From: Funneliformis mosseae
Lineage: Eukaryota; Glomeromycota; Glomeromycetes; Glomerales; Glomeraceae
DNA length: 17,925 nt
Reading direction: 5' to 3'
Assembly: GCA_910592005.1 (NCBI GenBank)
Contig: CAJVPP010001782.1
Span: forward strand, 1-17,925
Part shown: one piece after another, positions 8,061-17,605 of the stretch
How the letters are laid out: each line of letters starts with the position of its first letter
Position numbering within the stretch: the first letter of the stretch is position 1
The notes under the pieces: generated by a model
Database searches by the model: none
Told to the model about the DNA's origin: nothing
Seen by the model: only the letters and a program-made list of their open reading frames with translations
Program-made: the position numbers and the translations under genes

Positions 8061-11000
8061 ATGTGCAAAGGCGTTAAAGTTCGTTCAATAAAATCGCATG
8101 CAGTATCTGATACACAACCTATGATACGACGTGGCACGGACGATGATCGTTATATAATGAACGAAATCTCAACGTTTCTCGTTCTCGAAATATCTTCAAC
8201 TTACCAAATGATTTCCTTTCGCTTGCCAGAATTACCTTCAGATTATTTAGAACCTTCTGTAACCAATGAATCTCATGATACGATCATAGAAATCAATGAT
8301 CGAGCGTCCGAGGATATCAAGATTTTCGATGCGCATTCGAGCGTGCTTTGCAGAAGATGCGAATATTTCAAGGTCGCTTTATCGGAAAATTGGGCAAGAA
8401 AAGTTGATGATAAGTTTAGACTAAGATTGGAAGTTTCATCCGAAGCGTTTAAAATAATATTAAGGTAAAGTTCGTTCGCGTATGATTTGATTCTCTTTCT
8501 TCTTTTTTTTTCTTTAATTATAACTCTGGTGATTTTGGAATTCTCAGAGGAATTTGTAGCGGAACGATTAATTTGAAAAAAACGAACACGAGTATTTTGA
8601 TGGAGTTAATGCTGGCATCTGATATTCTTCTCCTCCATGAATTTTTCAACTATTTAAGATCCAAATTAGATGAAAAAAGGAATGAAAAAAAGGAATGGTG
8701 TGATGAAGATATTGTTTCTATATTAAGAATTTCTTATCGAATTCCATCCGCTCAAGATCTCTATTTATACTGCCAAGATCAATTTGTTGAGAGACCGATG
8801 ATTTTATTTGGGTCTCCGGAGTTTCTATCGATTGATGAGGAATTATTGTTACGTATTTTAAAGTTAGACGTGATTTTCTTGCCAGAGATAATGCTATTTA
8901 ATAAATTAATTGAGTGGGGTATTGCAAACACCCCCGATTCATATCTCATCGATGATTTGGGAGTTACTATAAAGGATGGATTGCAATTGATTCGATTTTA
9001 TAACATGAGTATAGAAGAAAGAAATGCAACTCTCAAATTTGAAAACATATTGCCATCACTGGAAGTTCAATTTCAAATCCCGCCTCGCATCAATTCACCT
9101 GTTGAACCAAAGATTCTGAGTAGTAGATTTGTCGGATTAATTGCGACATGGATTGACAGAAAGGATCCCAAGAAAGATTCATACACGGGATATAATCATC
9201 CATTCGAAATTAGACACAAATTTCGTATGAACGATCGGACGACCTTTTATGAAGAACATCACAACTACTACAATAAATCTTCAAATAGAATCTTACCAAC
9301 AATGAAATGTCACCACGGACCTTCACTGATGATAATGAAACTTAAAATTTCAGGAAAAATAATTGGTGCTTACAATCCCGTTGATTGGAAGGGGGATCTA
9401 ACAAAGAAAGCGAATGCCTGTGCAACCGAAAGCTTTATCTTTTCTTGTGATGATAGGTATGGAACGAACATTCGGTTTAGCAGAGTTCGTGACTTTGAAC
9501 ACGCAATGAGTTTAAAGAACGTGAAACCCAGTGGCGTATTATTAAAATTTGGTGAAGATTTAACATTTGAATATTTGTATAAAACTGTCAGTTGTTATAT
9601 TAAAAACGAATCTTATGAGTCAACAATATTAGAAGAGGGTAGGTATGGAATTGAAAGTTGGGACATTTATAGAGTCAGAAGAATAGATGGTGATCCATCA
9701 ATGGTAATCAATGAAGAAATTATAAAAGAAAATCAAAATCAACCTCGCATACGATTTCCCATAGAAACAAAGATTATTGATGACGATTTTTTTGGATTGA
9801 TCGCGACATGGATCGACAAAAAAGATCCAATGAAAGTTCGATACACTGATTCTAACATGCCTTTCCAATTTACGCCCTTATTTCGCATGAACGATAATAC
9901 AACTTTTTATGATGAACATAAAAAATATTATAATCAATCAACGGATAGTTTATTACCAACAATGAAATGTCACCACGGACCTTCATTGATGATAATGAAA
10001 CTTAAAAACTCGGGAAAAATAATTGGAGCCTATAATCCCATCAATTGGAAAAAATCTTTTGAACTTTGTGATTATGAATCCACAACAGAAAGCTTTATCT
10101 TTTCAAGCGAAGATATACATGGTACAAATCATCGATTGAGCCGAGTTACACGATATCATCGAGCAATTTGGGCGGAAAAGTTATACTCTAATACTTTTTC
10201 AAAATCCGATGTACCCAACGGTGTGATGCTAAAGTTTGGTGGTTTGAGATTTGTTTATCACGACAGATCTGATACTGTCTTATGTAGAATTAGTCAAAAC
10301 GAAGATTATGAGCAACCAGCCATAACATCGGTAGGCGATTACAAGATTCAAGAATGGGAAATTTTTAGAGTCACTAGATTCGATAATCAAATTCCATCTC
10401 GCATTGATTCACCCATTACTCAAATATTAATTGATGACGAATTTGTAGCATTAATTTCGTCATGGATTGATGATATAGATATGGAAGATCCATATACTGA
10501 ATTTGACATGCCATTTCAGTTTAAACTTTTATTTCGCATGAACGAACGTACAATTTCTCACGATAAATATTATAATCAATCAGCATACAAAATGTTACCA
10601 ACGATGAAATGTCACCATGGGGCTTCACTAATGATAATGAGGATTAAAGGTACTGGGCAAATAATTGGTGCCTATAATCCTATCAATTGGAAGAAAGAAT
10701 TACCAAATTGTAAGAATCAATATGTTTACACATCAGAAAGTTTTATTTTCTCAAGTAAAGATGTATATGGAACAGATCCTCAATTAAGAAGAGTTAAAGA
10801 TTCTGATAAAGCGATTTCTCAAGTAAATGTATATCCCAGCGGCATTCTTTTGAAATTTGGTGAGGATTTAAGCTTTGTTTATGATCATGGAAATTTACAT
10901 ATCGAAGAACCAGATTATGGAGATGAAAACTATGCTAGATTTCCTAATGTTATGTGTGACGTCAAGGAAAATGGATTTTATGAACAACCAACTATACTTC

Positions 11001-11068
11001 CTGAAGGTAGATATGTGATTGATCAATGGGAAGTATTCAGAGTTATTAGAACTGAGGACTCATATTAG
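8061..11068 (+). CDS. BTB-BACK protein with three tandem TLDc domains
   Basis: Two exons (8061-8464 and 8548-11068) encode 974 residues. A BTB/POZ domain spans about 71-175 (FDAHSSVLCRR, EAFKIILRGICSGTINL), a BACK-like helical region about 188-261, and three complete TLDc domains follow at about 315-534, 535-752 and 753-974. Each TLDc copy shows FxxLIxxWID, LPTMKCHHG (Cys389, Cys609, Cys823), IIGAYNPxxWK, ESFIFS and a closing WExFRV. BTB-BACK proteins usually act as dimeric Cul3 ubiquitin-ligase adaptors. TLDc proteins of the Oxr1 type bind the V-ATPase and relate to oxidative-stress resistance. Both roles are family knowledge, not shown here. No signal peptide or membrane segment is seen, so a cytosolic place is likely. 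The first 70 residues are atypical; Met50 (8208), directly before ISFRLPELPSDYLEP, is an attractive alternative start that would give the short N-terminus usual in this family. AATAAA lies at 11115-11120. Confidence 0.88.
8465..8547 (+). other. Intron of the BTB-TLDc gene (83 nt)
   Basis: GTAAAG donor, pyrimidine-rich middle and CTCAG acceptor. Splicing joins AG with A to give Arg135 and rebuilds the conserved BTB stretch KIILRGICSGTINL, proving that the two open frames form one gene. Confidence 0.88.
9086..11065 (+). repeat. Three tandem TLDc-domain duplications in coding sequence
   Basis: Copies begin at the codons for RINSP (9086), RIRFP (9746) and RIDSP (10400), giving periods of 660, 654 and 666 bp. 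All three keep the order of TLDc motifs. Copies 1 and 2 share a 55-nt block (9293-9347 and 9953-10007) with one mismatch, while copy 3 is more diverged there. Copy 3 has an extra acidic insert (HIEEPDYGDENYARF) near its end. Confidence 0.85.
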
Positions 11069-11762
11069 AAATTTTTAAATGCAATTGCCAGTAACTTATT
11101 AAATTTGAGAAAAAAATAAATCTATCTAAAAGTCTTATTTATTTATAATACTATCGATTAAATTCTTCAAAATTTTTTTACATTATGTATTCTAGCATTA
11201 TTTATAAATAATATTTTTTTTTTTTTATAAAATGGCAACGTTGTGAAATAATTTGTTTTGTTTATTGATTAATAATTACAAATTTTAGAAATAATGAATT
11301 TTAAAATGTAAAATAAAATTATGAGCACTTCATAAAAGAGTTGCTGATTATTTCGTCTCAACCCCTCATATAAACAAAAAAAATATAAGTTTATTGTTTC
11401 TGATAAGTTTAAAGTTTTTTTTTTTTTTATACACGTTAAAGTATTTTATTAATTAAATAAATATGTAAGAATACTGCGACAGAAGAAAATATTTTTGATT
11501 TTTATTTAACATTTTTTTTTTTTTTTTTGAAAAATTTATTTAAATGTTCTGTTAACTTGTTAAAAATTCTTTATATATCTACAAACGAAAAAAAAAAATA
11601 AAATTCAAAAAAAGACGTATTGCAAAAACAAATTTCAGTATCTCGCAAAAAAAGTCCAAATTTAGTCGGATTAATAAATAAAAATTTATCTATTGTTTTT
11701 TAAGATGCCGCCTCCGACGACGTTATTTATTTCTGAAATCAATAAACATACATTGTTTTCAA
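11069..11762. other. AT-rich intergenic region with BTB-TLDc 3' end
   Basis: AATAAA at 11115-11120, 47 bases after the stop, is the likely polyadenylation signal of the BTB-TLDc gene. The rest is homopolymer-rich (T runs near 11215-11226, 11416-11428 and 11512-11529). I see no gene in it. Confidence 0.5.
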
Positions 11763-11765
11763 TAA

Positions 11766-12419
11766 GGCCACGCACATTAGCATTTTCGGTTCACGAAAAA
11801 AAGTTTTATATGTAAAAATTTTATCTCGTGATTTCGAAATATAATGCTGTTGTATTCAATTCATTCGTTTATGTATTTATATACAATTTTAAATGTAAGC
11901 AGAAGGGTTTTCAATTAAATATTTATGATGTAAATGTTATTCAATAATCAGTGTTGTCTCAACATTGACGTTCCTTAAATAAATGATAATCACTAAAGGC
12001 TAATTAAAACTACGCAAAATATTAAAACAACGAAATTAAACGAATTTACAGCATAAAATTATGAAGTTAATATCGCAAGGAAAATATTATAGTCGAAATT
12101 GATCTTCAAACCAAACAAACCAAGGCGAAATTAATGATTTTTTCGGGATGAATTATATCCAATGTAACAATACGAATTTTTATGGTATTAACACTTTATT
12201 GACTTATAATCAAATCCTTTCTCGTCATTTCTTGGTTTACTTGATTTTTTGTCTTTTCTTTGTATCGTCTTTTTTTATCTTTAACTGATACATTACAGTA
12301 TTCACAATACTCGAATTATTCCTTAAAAACCAACCAATCACATCGTTACGATTTACATATAAAATTTTTTTATAAACAATTTAATGTTATTTGAACCGAA
12401 TATGTTAATGTGCGTGGCC
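11766..12419. mobile_element. Harbinger/Tourist-like MITE, 654 bp
   Basis: The left end GGCCACGCACATTA (11766-) and the right end, read on the other strand, start identically. Over the first 28 bases the terminal inverted repeats match at 26 positions, and a weaker match (TTTTATATGTAAA) lies further in on both sides after an indel. The element is flanked on both sides by TAA (11763-11765 and 12420-12422). A 3-bp TWA target duplication and termini starting with GG are the hallmarks of PIF/Harbinger and Tourist elements. No transposase frame is present inside, so it is non-autonomous. The well-kept termini suggest a fairly recent insertion. Confidence 0.8.
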
Positions 12420-12422
12420 TAA

Positions 12423-12814
12423 TAATGGACGTTACGTATAATAACATTCCCATGTAATAAAGTTATTTTTACTATTTTCGTTTACGTTGTTAAGCCTAAA
12501 CTGTACGTCGTTAGGTTAAAATTCTTATTTTCTAATTGGGAGTTTAAGTATATTAAACTATGAAAGAAATAAACAAAGTTAATAAATTGAAGGATCGGTT
12601 CGTCTTTATTGAGATTTATTTATGAAGAAAGAAATATGGTTAAGAGAAAATACAAATTTATGGTTAAAGATATTTATTATTTGAATAATTGTTATCGACT
12701 CTGCCTTTTTACTGAGGCAACGATACAGGATATTTATATAAATTACAAGAATAATAAAGTGATAATATAAATATGAAAATTAATATGATACAGTAAATAT
12801 AAATTAGGAAAACT
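12423..12814. other. Intergenic / upstream region of the small secreted-protein gene
   Basis: Contains a hairpin with arms TATCG and TGCCT pairing with AGGCA and CGATA (12693-12725). A TATA box TATATAAA sits at 12735-12742, about 73 bases before the start codon. A tiny upstream frame of seven codons (12773-12796) precedes the main start and could lower its translation. Nothing else was recognised. Confidence 0.4.
12735..12742 (+). promoter_or_regulatory. TATA box of the small secreted-protein gene
   Basis: TATATAAA, 73 bases upstream of the ATG at 12815, a spacing that fits a short 5' leader. It lies directly after the hairpin at 12693-12725. Confidence 0.4.
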
Positions 12815-13093
12815 ATGATAATGGTGATGTCAGTGAAAATCGTGATATTCGTGATCACGGTGATTACTATTTTCTCAAAGATCACTCATGGTATGGCACA
12901 GTACTCTTGTGACATCAATGGTCCATCAATAACAACGTTTTGTTCCAATTTCTATATCCATCCAATTTTTAAGGCAAAAGCTTGTACATGCTGGGACTGG
13001 ACCGGATTAAGTTTGTTTATTTGTTCAGTCGTTCCGCAGAAACACTTGTTGTTTTTATGCCAATTAATTTCGAGCAATCTTGTAGTCAAATAA
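12815..13093 (+). CDS. Small predicted secreted protein with six cysteines
   Basis: A single-exon frame of 92 residues. Residues 1 to about 26 form a signal peptide: a short charged start (K8), a hydrophobic core of Val/Ile/Phe, and a polar end near THG. The mature part holds six Cys (32, 43, 57, 59, 70, 82), including a CTCW motif, an even number compatible with three disulfides. Residues 64-85 are fairly hydrophobic, so a membrane-anchored form cannot be excluded. The stop codon overlaps an AATAAA (13089-13094), and a TATA box lies upstream. Small secreted proteins of this size are typical effector candidates in mycorrhizal fungi, but I recognise no family, and a missed intron near the C-terminus is possible. 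Confidence 0.5.
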   Translation: MIMVMSVKIVIFVITVITIFSKITHGMAQYSCDINGPSITTFCSNFYIHPIFKAKACTCWDWTGLSLFICSVVPQKHLLFLCQLISSNLVVK

Positions 13094-13250
13094 AGTCATT
13101 TGTTTCTTTGGGGTCGAAATAATTATTCACAAAATATGTGGTTCATTGATAGATAGATGATATTGAATTCAAATCCTTACATTTCAACATGAATTAAAAA
13201 AATTTTTTTTCTTCGTACATTTTTTTTTAAAAAAAAAAAATCGGCGGAAT

Positions 13251-13289
13251 ATTAACTAAGGCGGACTTCCAGATGACAGCTTAGTTAAT
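13251..13289. repeat. Perfect 10-bp inverted repeat
   Basis: ATTAACTAAG (13251-13260) and CTTAGTTAAT (13280-13289) are perfect reverse complements separated by 19 GC-richer bases. A run of T then A just upstream (13220-13240) adds a second symmetrical stretch. It may be the remnant of a small hairpin element or a structured RNA. Confidence 0.4.
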
Positions 13290-13629
13290 CTTCTAGAGTC
13301 ATGCATTTCGAAGCATAATATTAAATATCGCAACTTTACAAACGCCATTACTCACTATAGTAGAACACAGTATATATATAATTATTTAAAATGATTGACT
13401 ATGCTGAAAATAATCCATAATGTATCATTTAAAATGAATAAAGTAATTAAAGTAGAATACAAAAAAAAACAAATATATAAAAATATAATCGATCCCGTAC
13501 GTTGTTCATGTCCATATTCATGGAGAATTATCATGTTGAAATGACTTGTTTAAACGAATTTCCAGCTTTATAAGAACATTCAAAGTATCTCAGGAAAAAA
13601 ATTTTTTTCTTGCCTTGACAAAATCGATT

Positions 13630-13696
13630 ACTAAAGTGTGTTGTGTGAATCGAAAACTGTCGAAACACACCAAAATCGAAAGGTTTTGACTTTAGT
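13630..13696. repeat. Multi-arm dyad symmetry
   Basis: An outer stem ACTAAAGT/ACTTTAGT (13630-13637, 13689-13696) encloses GTGTGTT/AACACAC (13636-13642, 13664-13670, sharing two bases with the outer stem) and a small CAAAA/TTTTG hairpin (about 13671-13688). The set could fold as a three-way junction. No RNA family was recognised. Confidence 0.3.
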
Positions 13697-14130
13697 AAAA
13701 ATGGGATTTGGGATTTTCCCCGCAACCTTAGTACAAGCTCTATACATGTAGAATAAATTATCTGAAATTTCTTTTTCATTTTTTAAAGTCGCATAACTAA
13801 AACATGAAATCTGCCCTTCTAAGTGAACTTGTATATTTATTGAATTCTTCTTTATTTTTTTATAAATTGATTAAACCTTTTTTGATATTATAATTAAATT
13901 TCAGGTGGACATAGGCAACAATAAAGTAACACGCGATTAGATCAAACCAGCGTGAAAGAGTCATTACATAATTCTAATTCTTTGTAATTGTTGGTTATGA
14001 GAATTTATTAAGACTATTTTCTCTCCTTTAATAAACTAATTTCATTTTTGCGATGTAAACGTGTACCTTAATGAAAATTGTATTGATTGGCTTTTGCAAT
14101 TACACAAAAACCTAGATAAAAGCAATACTA

Positions 14131-14170
14131 GTGGATCGTTCCGGACTTAATAACGGTTCCCGTTTCCTAG
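14131..14170. mobile_element. Diverged copy of the repeat in kinase intron 1
   Basis: The segment from CCGGACTTAA through CCTAG matches 1649-1683 with substitutions and one internal deletion. Its own hairpin AACGG-TTC-CCGTT (14152-14164) keeps the fold although the bases differ. It is preceded by GGATCGTT, and an AGTCCGATCC lies at about 14263-14272, possibly another end of the same element. Confidence 0.45.
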
Positions 14171-14440
14171 TATAATAAATAAAATGAAAAATCTTTACTA
14201 AGATATTATGAATAGATCCCTAGACCAGTAGGTATAAGATCACTATAAATCTCAAAAAAGTAGTCCGATCCCTCACTTTTGCCCACATACCTTTGTAATT
14301 TTATTAAATTTAAAATAAAAGAGAACTATAACAATGATGATAAATTATTTTTTGCACCAAAATCAGTCAATTTAAAAATTCCTTATAAAAATTTAAAGAA
14401 ATATTTCGTCTGCAATTACAATCTAACATGAGACAGTAAA

Positions 14441-14736
14441 TCATATGCTCCATAACAAGATTATAATAACAAACTTTCCATATTTAAAATTAATGTTTTT
14501 CTGATGACCTGCGAGAGAGGACCCACCTTGAATTTCCCTAAGTTGAAATGTTGATGATACTAAACAAAAAGTAAATATGCAAATATAAGTTCTTTCATTA
14601 CAATCAATAAAAATTGGAGAAAATGGATTGCTAACGAGAAGTGCTGATGGATCTTCCACATGACCTAGTTCAGAACTGATTGTGTATAACTTTAATTCAA
14701 GTAGAAAATTAAATACGGTGTCCATACAACCGTGTA
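14441..14736 (-). pseudogene. Possible coding exon or relic, minus strand
   Basis: A minus-strand frame of 94 codons with coding-like content (GHVEDPSALLVSNPFSPIF). It is preceded on the minus strand by an ACTTAG that could act as a splice acceptor, and holds an internal GTAATG...TTTAG pair that could be a 42-nt intron. I do not recognise the protein, and the tail FVIIILLWSI looks like intron read-through. It may be an isolated exon of a decayed gene, or chance. Confidence 0.2.
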
Positions 14737-14864
14737 AACTAAGTAATTTTCATGGGCACTTTTAGAAAAATAATTCATAAATGTATATAATCTTCTTGAA
14801 AAACCAATATATTATGAACAATTGAATTATTATTAATGCGACAAATATAAGATTGCATCGCCAC

Positions 14865-15300
14865 TAGGGATGCTAATGGTACGTGATTTAACAGACTGGT
14901 TTGACTTGATTTTGAGATTTTGACTGGCTGAACATCCATTTTTAATTAGTAAAGAAGTCTTTGTATTTAAATTAACATCGTTCAATAATATATTTTTATT
15001 TATTTATATATATAAATTGAAATTGTGAAATATTGAAAAAGTTCACGATAATGTTTTGTCACTAAATATATTTAATAATCAAGCATAAAAAAAATATATT
15101 ACATAGAGAAATTTTAAAAATGCTATGCCAAAAAATTAATATTATAATATTTAACTTTCTAATAAGCCATGCTAAATCAATCATGCGGAAATTAAATTAT
15201 ATTACTATTAAACTTTCAGTCAACCTGTATGTTAAAATCGGTCTGTCAAAGTCCTTTGAACAACCATTGGCCGACCGTTGATCAACCATGACCATCTTTA
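14865..15300. mobile_element. Weak hAT-like MITE, 436 bp
   Basis: The left end TAGGGATGCTAATGGT (14865-) and the right end ACCATGACCATCTTTA (-15300) are imperfect inverted repeats, 13 of 18 matching, several differences being C/T. Further in, TTTAACAGAC on the left and TTTGACAGAC on the right strand also correspond, with a longer spacer on the right. TAGGGATG is a start seen in many hAT elements. No 8-bp target duplication is recognisable and there is no transposase frame. An old, degraded non-autonomous element is the best reading. Confidence 0.35.
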
Positions 15301-15586
15301 ATTCTGAGATTCTGAATTTGTAATGATTTTAAACTGTGGCTATCGGGATTATAGAACTGTCAGGTTTATGACATCAGGATTTTAGGCTATTGTAGATTGC
15401 AAATTGGCCGAGAACGACTTCCTTTTTACTACAAAAGCTAATGCTTATCTAGGCACATTTCTGAATAATGGATGGAACTTACCGATCTTTTATTACTAAT
15501 CATGTACCTAGTTCACAAGATAATTTTAGAATTATTTTATTAGCATATGCACTAATGTCCAGTAAGCCTGAGATTCTATTTGAAAA
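15301..15586. other. Intergenic stretch
   Basis: No supported gene. A minus-strand GTAAGT donor-like site at about 15478-15484 and a minus-strand CAG acceptor-like site near 15570 hint at a further exon of the relic at 15587-16033, but a clean frame cannot be built through it. Confidence 0.25.
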
Positions 15587-16033
15587 TTAGTTGATTTTTA
15601 GTATACAACTACAACCTTCAAGAATCTTTACCGAATTTGAACAGGTGGCAATTAATGCTTCAAGTAGAGAGTTACAAAGCGGAAGTTTTTTTTCACTTGG
15701 GACAAAGTGGCTGGCGAATATACAACCTTGTGGATTGGCAAAAAATTTATAAGCATTTGATATATTGAAGTAAGAAATTCCTTCAGAGGAAAACAAAGTA
15801 GTATACTGGTTTGAGTGTAATTATGTTCACGGAAGAATTTAGCGTTAACTGCGATATTTGTGCAACCACCGTAAATTATGGTCTCAATGGAATTGGGAAT
15901 TCCACAAACACAAATGCTTCTGCCATATTTTGATTGGTCATAGTTCATGTAGGGGTTATACAATTATTAATGAACTACAAAATTATAATAAAAACAGCAA
16001 TGAGATGTCCTTCAAGTTGATATTATTATTCAT
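15587..16033 (-). pseudogene. Decayed gene for a Cys-rich, probably secreted protein, minus strand
   Basis: Read on the minus strand, an ATG at 16033 opens a hydrophobic stretch (DISLLFLL, then FCSSLIIV after a stop) resembling a signal peptide cut by stop codons. A second frame gives a coding-like piece with CVCG and YGGCTNIAVNAKFF. A third frame, from about 15796 to 15587, gives GCIFASHFVPSEKK and LPLCNSLLEALIATCSNS with several Cys. The three pieces are colinear and abut with frame changes, as expected for a pseudogene; missed small introns are an alternative. A GTAAAG donor-like site lies after ATCSNS. Protein family not recognised. Confidence 0.35.
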
Positions 16034-16318
16034 GGTGAACAACGTTAAATACCAAAAAAAAAAAAAATCATTATTTGATAGGAAAAATGGATTATGACTA
16101 TAGTTAATGATTGGGAAAATTAGATTTCTTCGTTGGATCACATATAAACTTTCATATAATTGATTTTTTTAAATTTATAATATGGGGTAGATTTTTAACG
16201 TTTAAGATTAATTTTAAAAGCGAATAATGTAATAATCACTTTATCAATAAAAACAAATATTTGGGAGGTGGTCAGTAAAAAAGAGTACATGGAAATTCGG
16301 TATGGTACGATTCGTTTG

Positions 16319-16397
16319 ACCAGTACCGTACTGGTTTTATATTATTATACGAATTTAGAGAATTCGTACTGAATTATACTCGTATTGAGTACGAATT
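16319..16397. repeat. Cluster of perfect palindromes
   Basis: ACCAGTAC-C-GTACTGGT (16319-16335) is a perfect palindrome with 8-bp arms. TACGAATT at 16348-16355 and 16390-16397 can each pair with AATTCGTA at 16361-16368; the second pairing extends to 10 bp (16361-16370 with 16388-16397). The two pairings are mutually exclusive, so alternative folds are possible. The neighbouring GGTATGGTAC (about 16300) is related to the first palindrome. The block is probably the end of a transposable element. Confidence 0.45.
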
Positions 16398-17363
16398 TGC
16401 AACATTTTAATATGATGAATTGCCTTCAATAAAATGATCTTCTTCTTTTTGAAATAAATACTGTCATTGATTAAAAATTTAATTTTTAAACGATACCAAC
16501 GTCTAGTCACGTAACTAGTACGAAGTTCAAAAAGGAAATCCAAATTTTGGTTTACTTTATTTGAACAACTGACAATAAATGTTGAAAGTTTGTAGGTATC
16601 AGGAGTTTTAAGTAGCGGGATAATATGATATTCGTGATTTCATACTTATCGGAAGTTGGTTTCAAAATTTTAGTTTGTCGAGATTTCAAGTTTTTGTGTA
16701 TCAGACCAATTCTATTTCACACAATAATTTATATACAATGAAAAAAATATTTTTATTATAGATTTTTTTACCTTCCATTCGGTTTATCATAAAGACATAA
16801 TAATAGCGTCGAGTTTGATAAATAAATTTATATTAGACCGAATTTCCCAATGGTCAGCGCGTTAATCAATCTACTAAGGCCAATATGACCACGATATATA
16901 TTTTTTTTCTTTGCATTTATTTGAATTCGCCGTACTTAACTATGGATGTGGGACGTATAAAGGAAAATAAATGAAATATTCTTCTTTCGTTTGTTAAAGA
17001 GGAATAAGCCGGTTTCGTCAAAAAAGCAAAAAAAAAAATAAATTCACCAATTTCTAGTTTTTCGTACCCGTAACATTGTCCATATAAAAGGATTGACTTT
17101 GCTCTTTGTATCTATGCAAGTGCCTAAAATATTATTTTATAAAGTAAAAAAGCTAATTTCAAAACGCAAAGAATAATTATATAAATTGTAACACCAAAAT
17201 AATTTTTTTTATCAATTTTTTAATCAAATCACATCTTTCACAATAAAGTTGCGAATTTTAGGCTCATGAAGACCACTCAAGACGTCAATAAATTCAAAAA
17301 AAGGTTCTAAGGATACCAAAATCCATAGTAACTTACGCAATTTAATATTTATTTTTGGATTTT
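16398..17363. other. AT-rich intergenic region
   Basis: No gene supported on either strand. The short minus-strand frame at 16355-16543 is low-complexity and not recognisable. A tRNA D-arm-like string lies at 16846-16862 but has no matching T arm. Confidence 0.4.
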
Positions 17364-17572
17364 ATTATTTGGCAAAAATTTCCTTTCTCATTGATAACAA
17401 TAGTCATTAGGTACGTATCTAGTGGGTTTGTTGGAGGGGAAGGACAATGATAGGTCGATCCAAACGGGTTTGAAAGATAACTACGAGGGGTAGCTAGAAC
17501 TTGTTTATAGATTTTTAAAATTTACTCTTGTATGTTGTATAAATTTAATAAAGTTACTGGCAGTGGCAAATC

Positions 17573-17605
<33 letters not shown>

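Larger units (their letters stand above)
13094..14440. other. Intergenic region with hairpins and repeat relics
   Basis: No convincing gene. It contains the inverted repeat at 13251-13289, the multi-arm dyad at 13630-13696 and the repeat copy at 14131-14170. The minus-strand frame at 13531-13779 is not recognisable and overlaps the dyad. Confidence 0.4.

Noticed and set aside
7898..8137. Minus-strand frame overlapping the BTB gene start
   Set aside because: Shadow of the plus-strand region; low-complexity hydrophobic content only.
13531..13779. Minus-strand frame of 82 codons
   Set aside because: Unrecognisable content, and it lies across the dyad-symmetric sequence.
15858..16097. Plus-strand frame with His/Cys residues
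   Set aside because: Antisense to the better-supported minus-strand relic and ends in a poly-Lys stretch from an A run.
16836..16885. tRNA-like string CCCAATGGTCAGCGCG
   Set aside because: Resembles a D-arm/A box, but the D stem does not pair, there is no T-arm GGTTC sequence and no complete cloverleaf.
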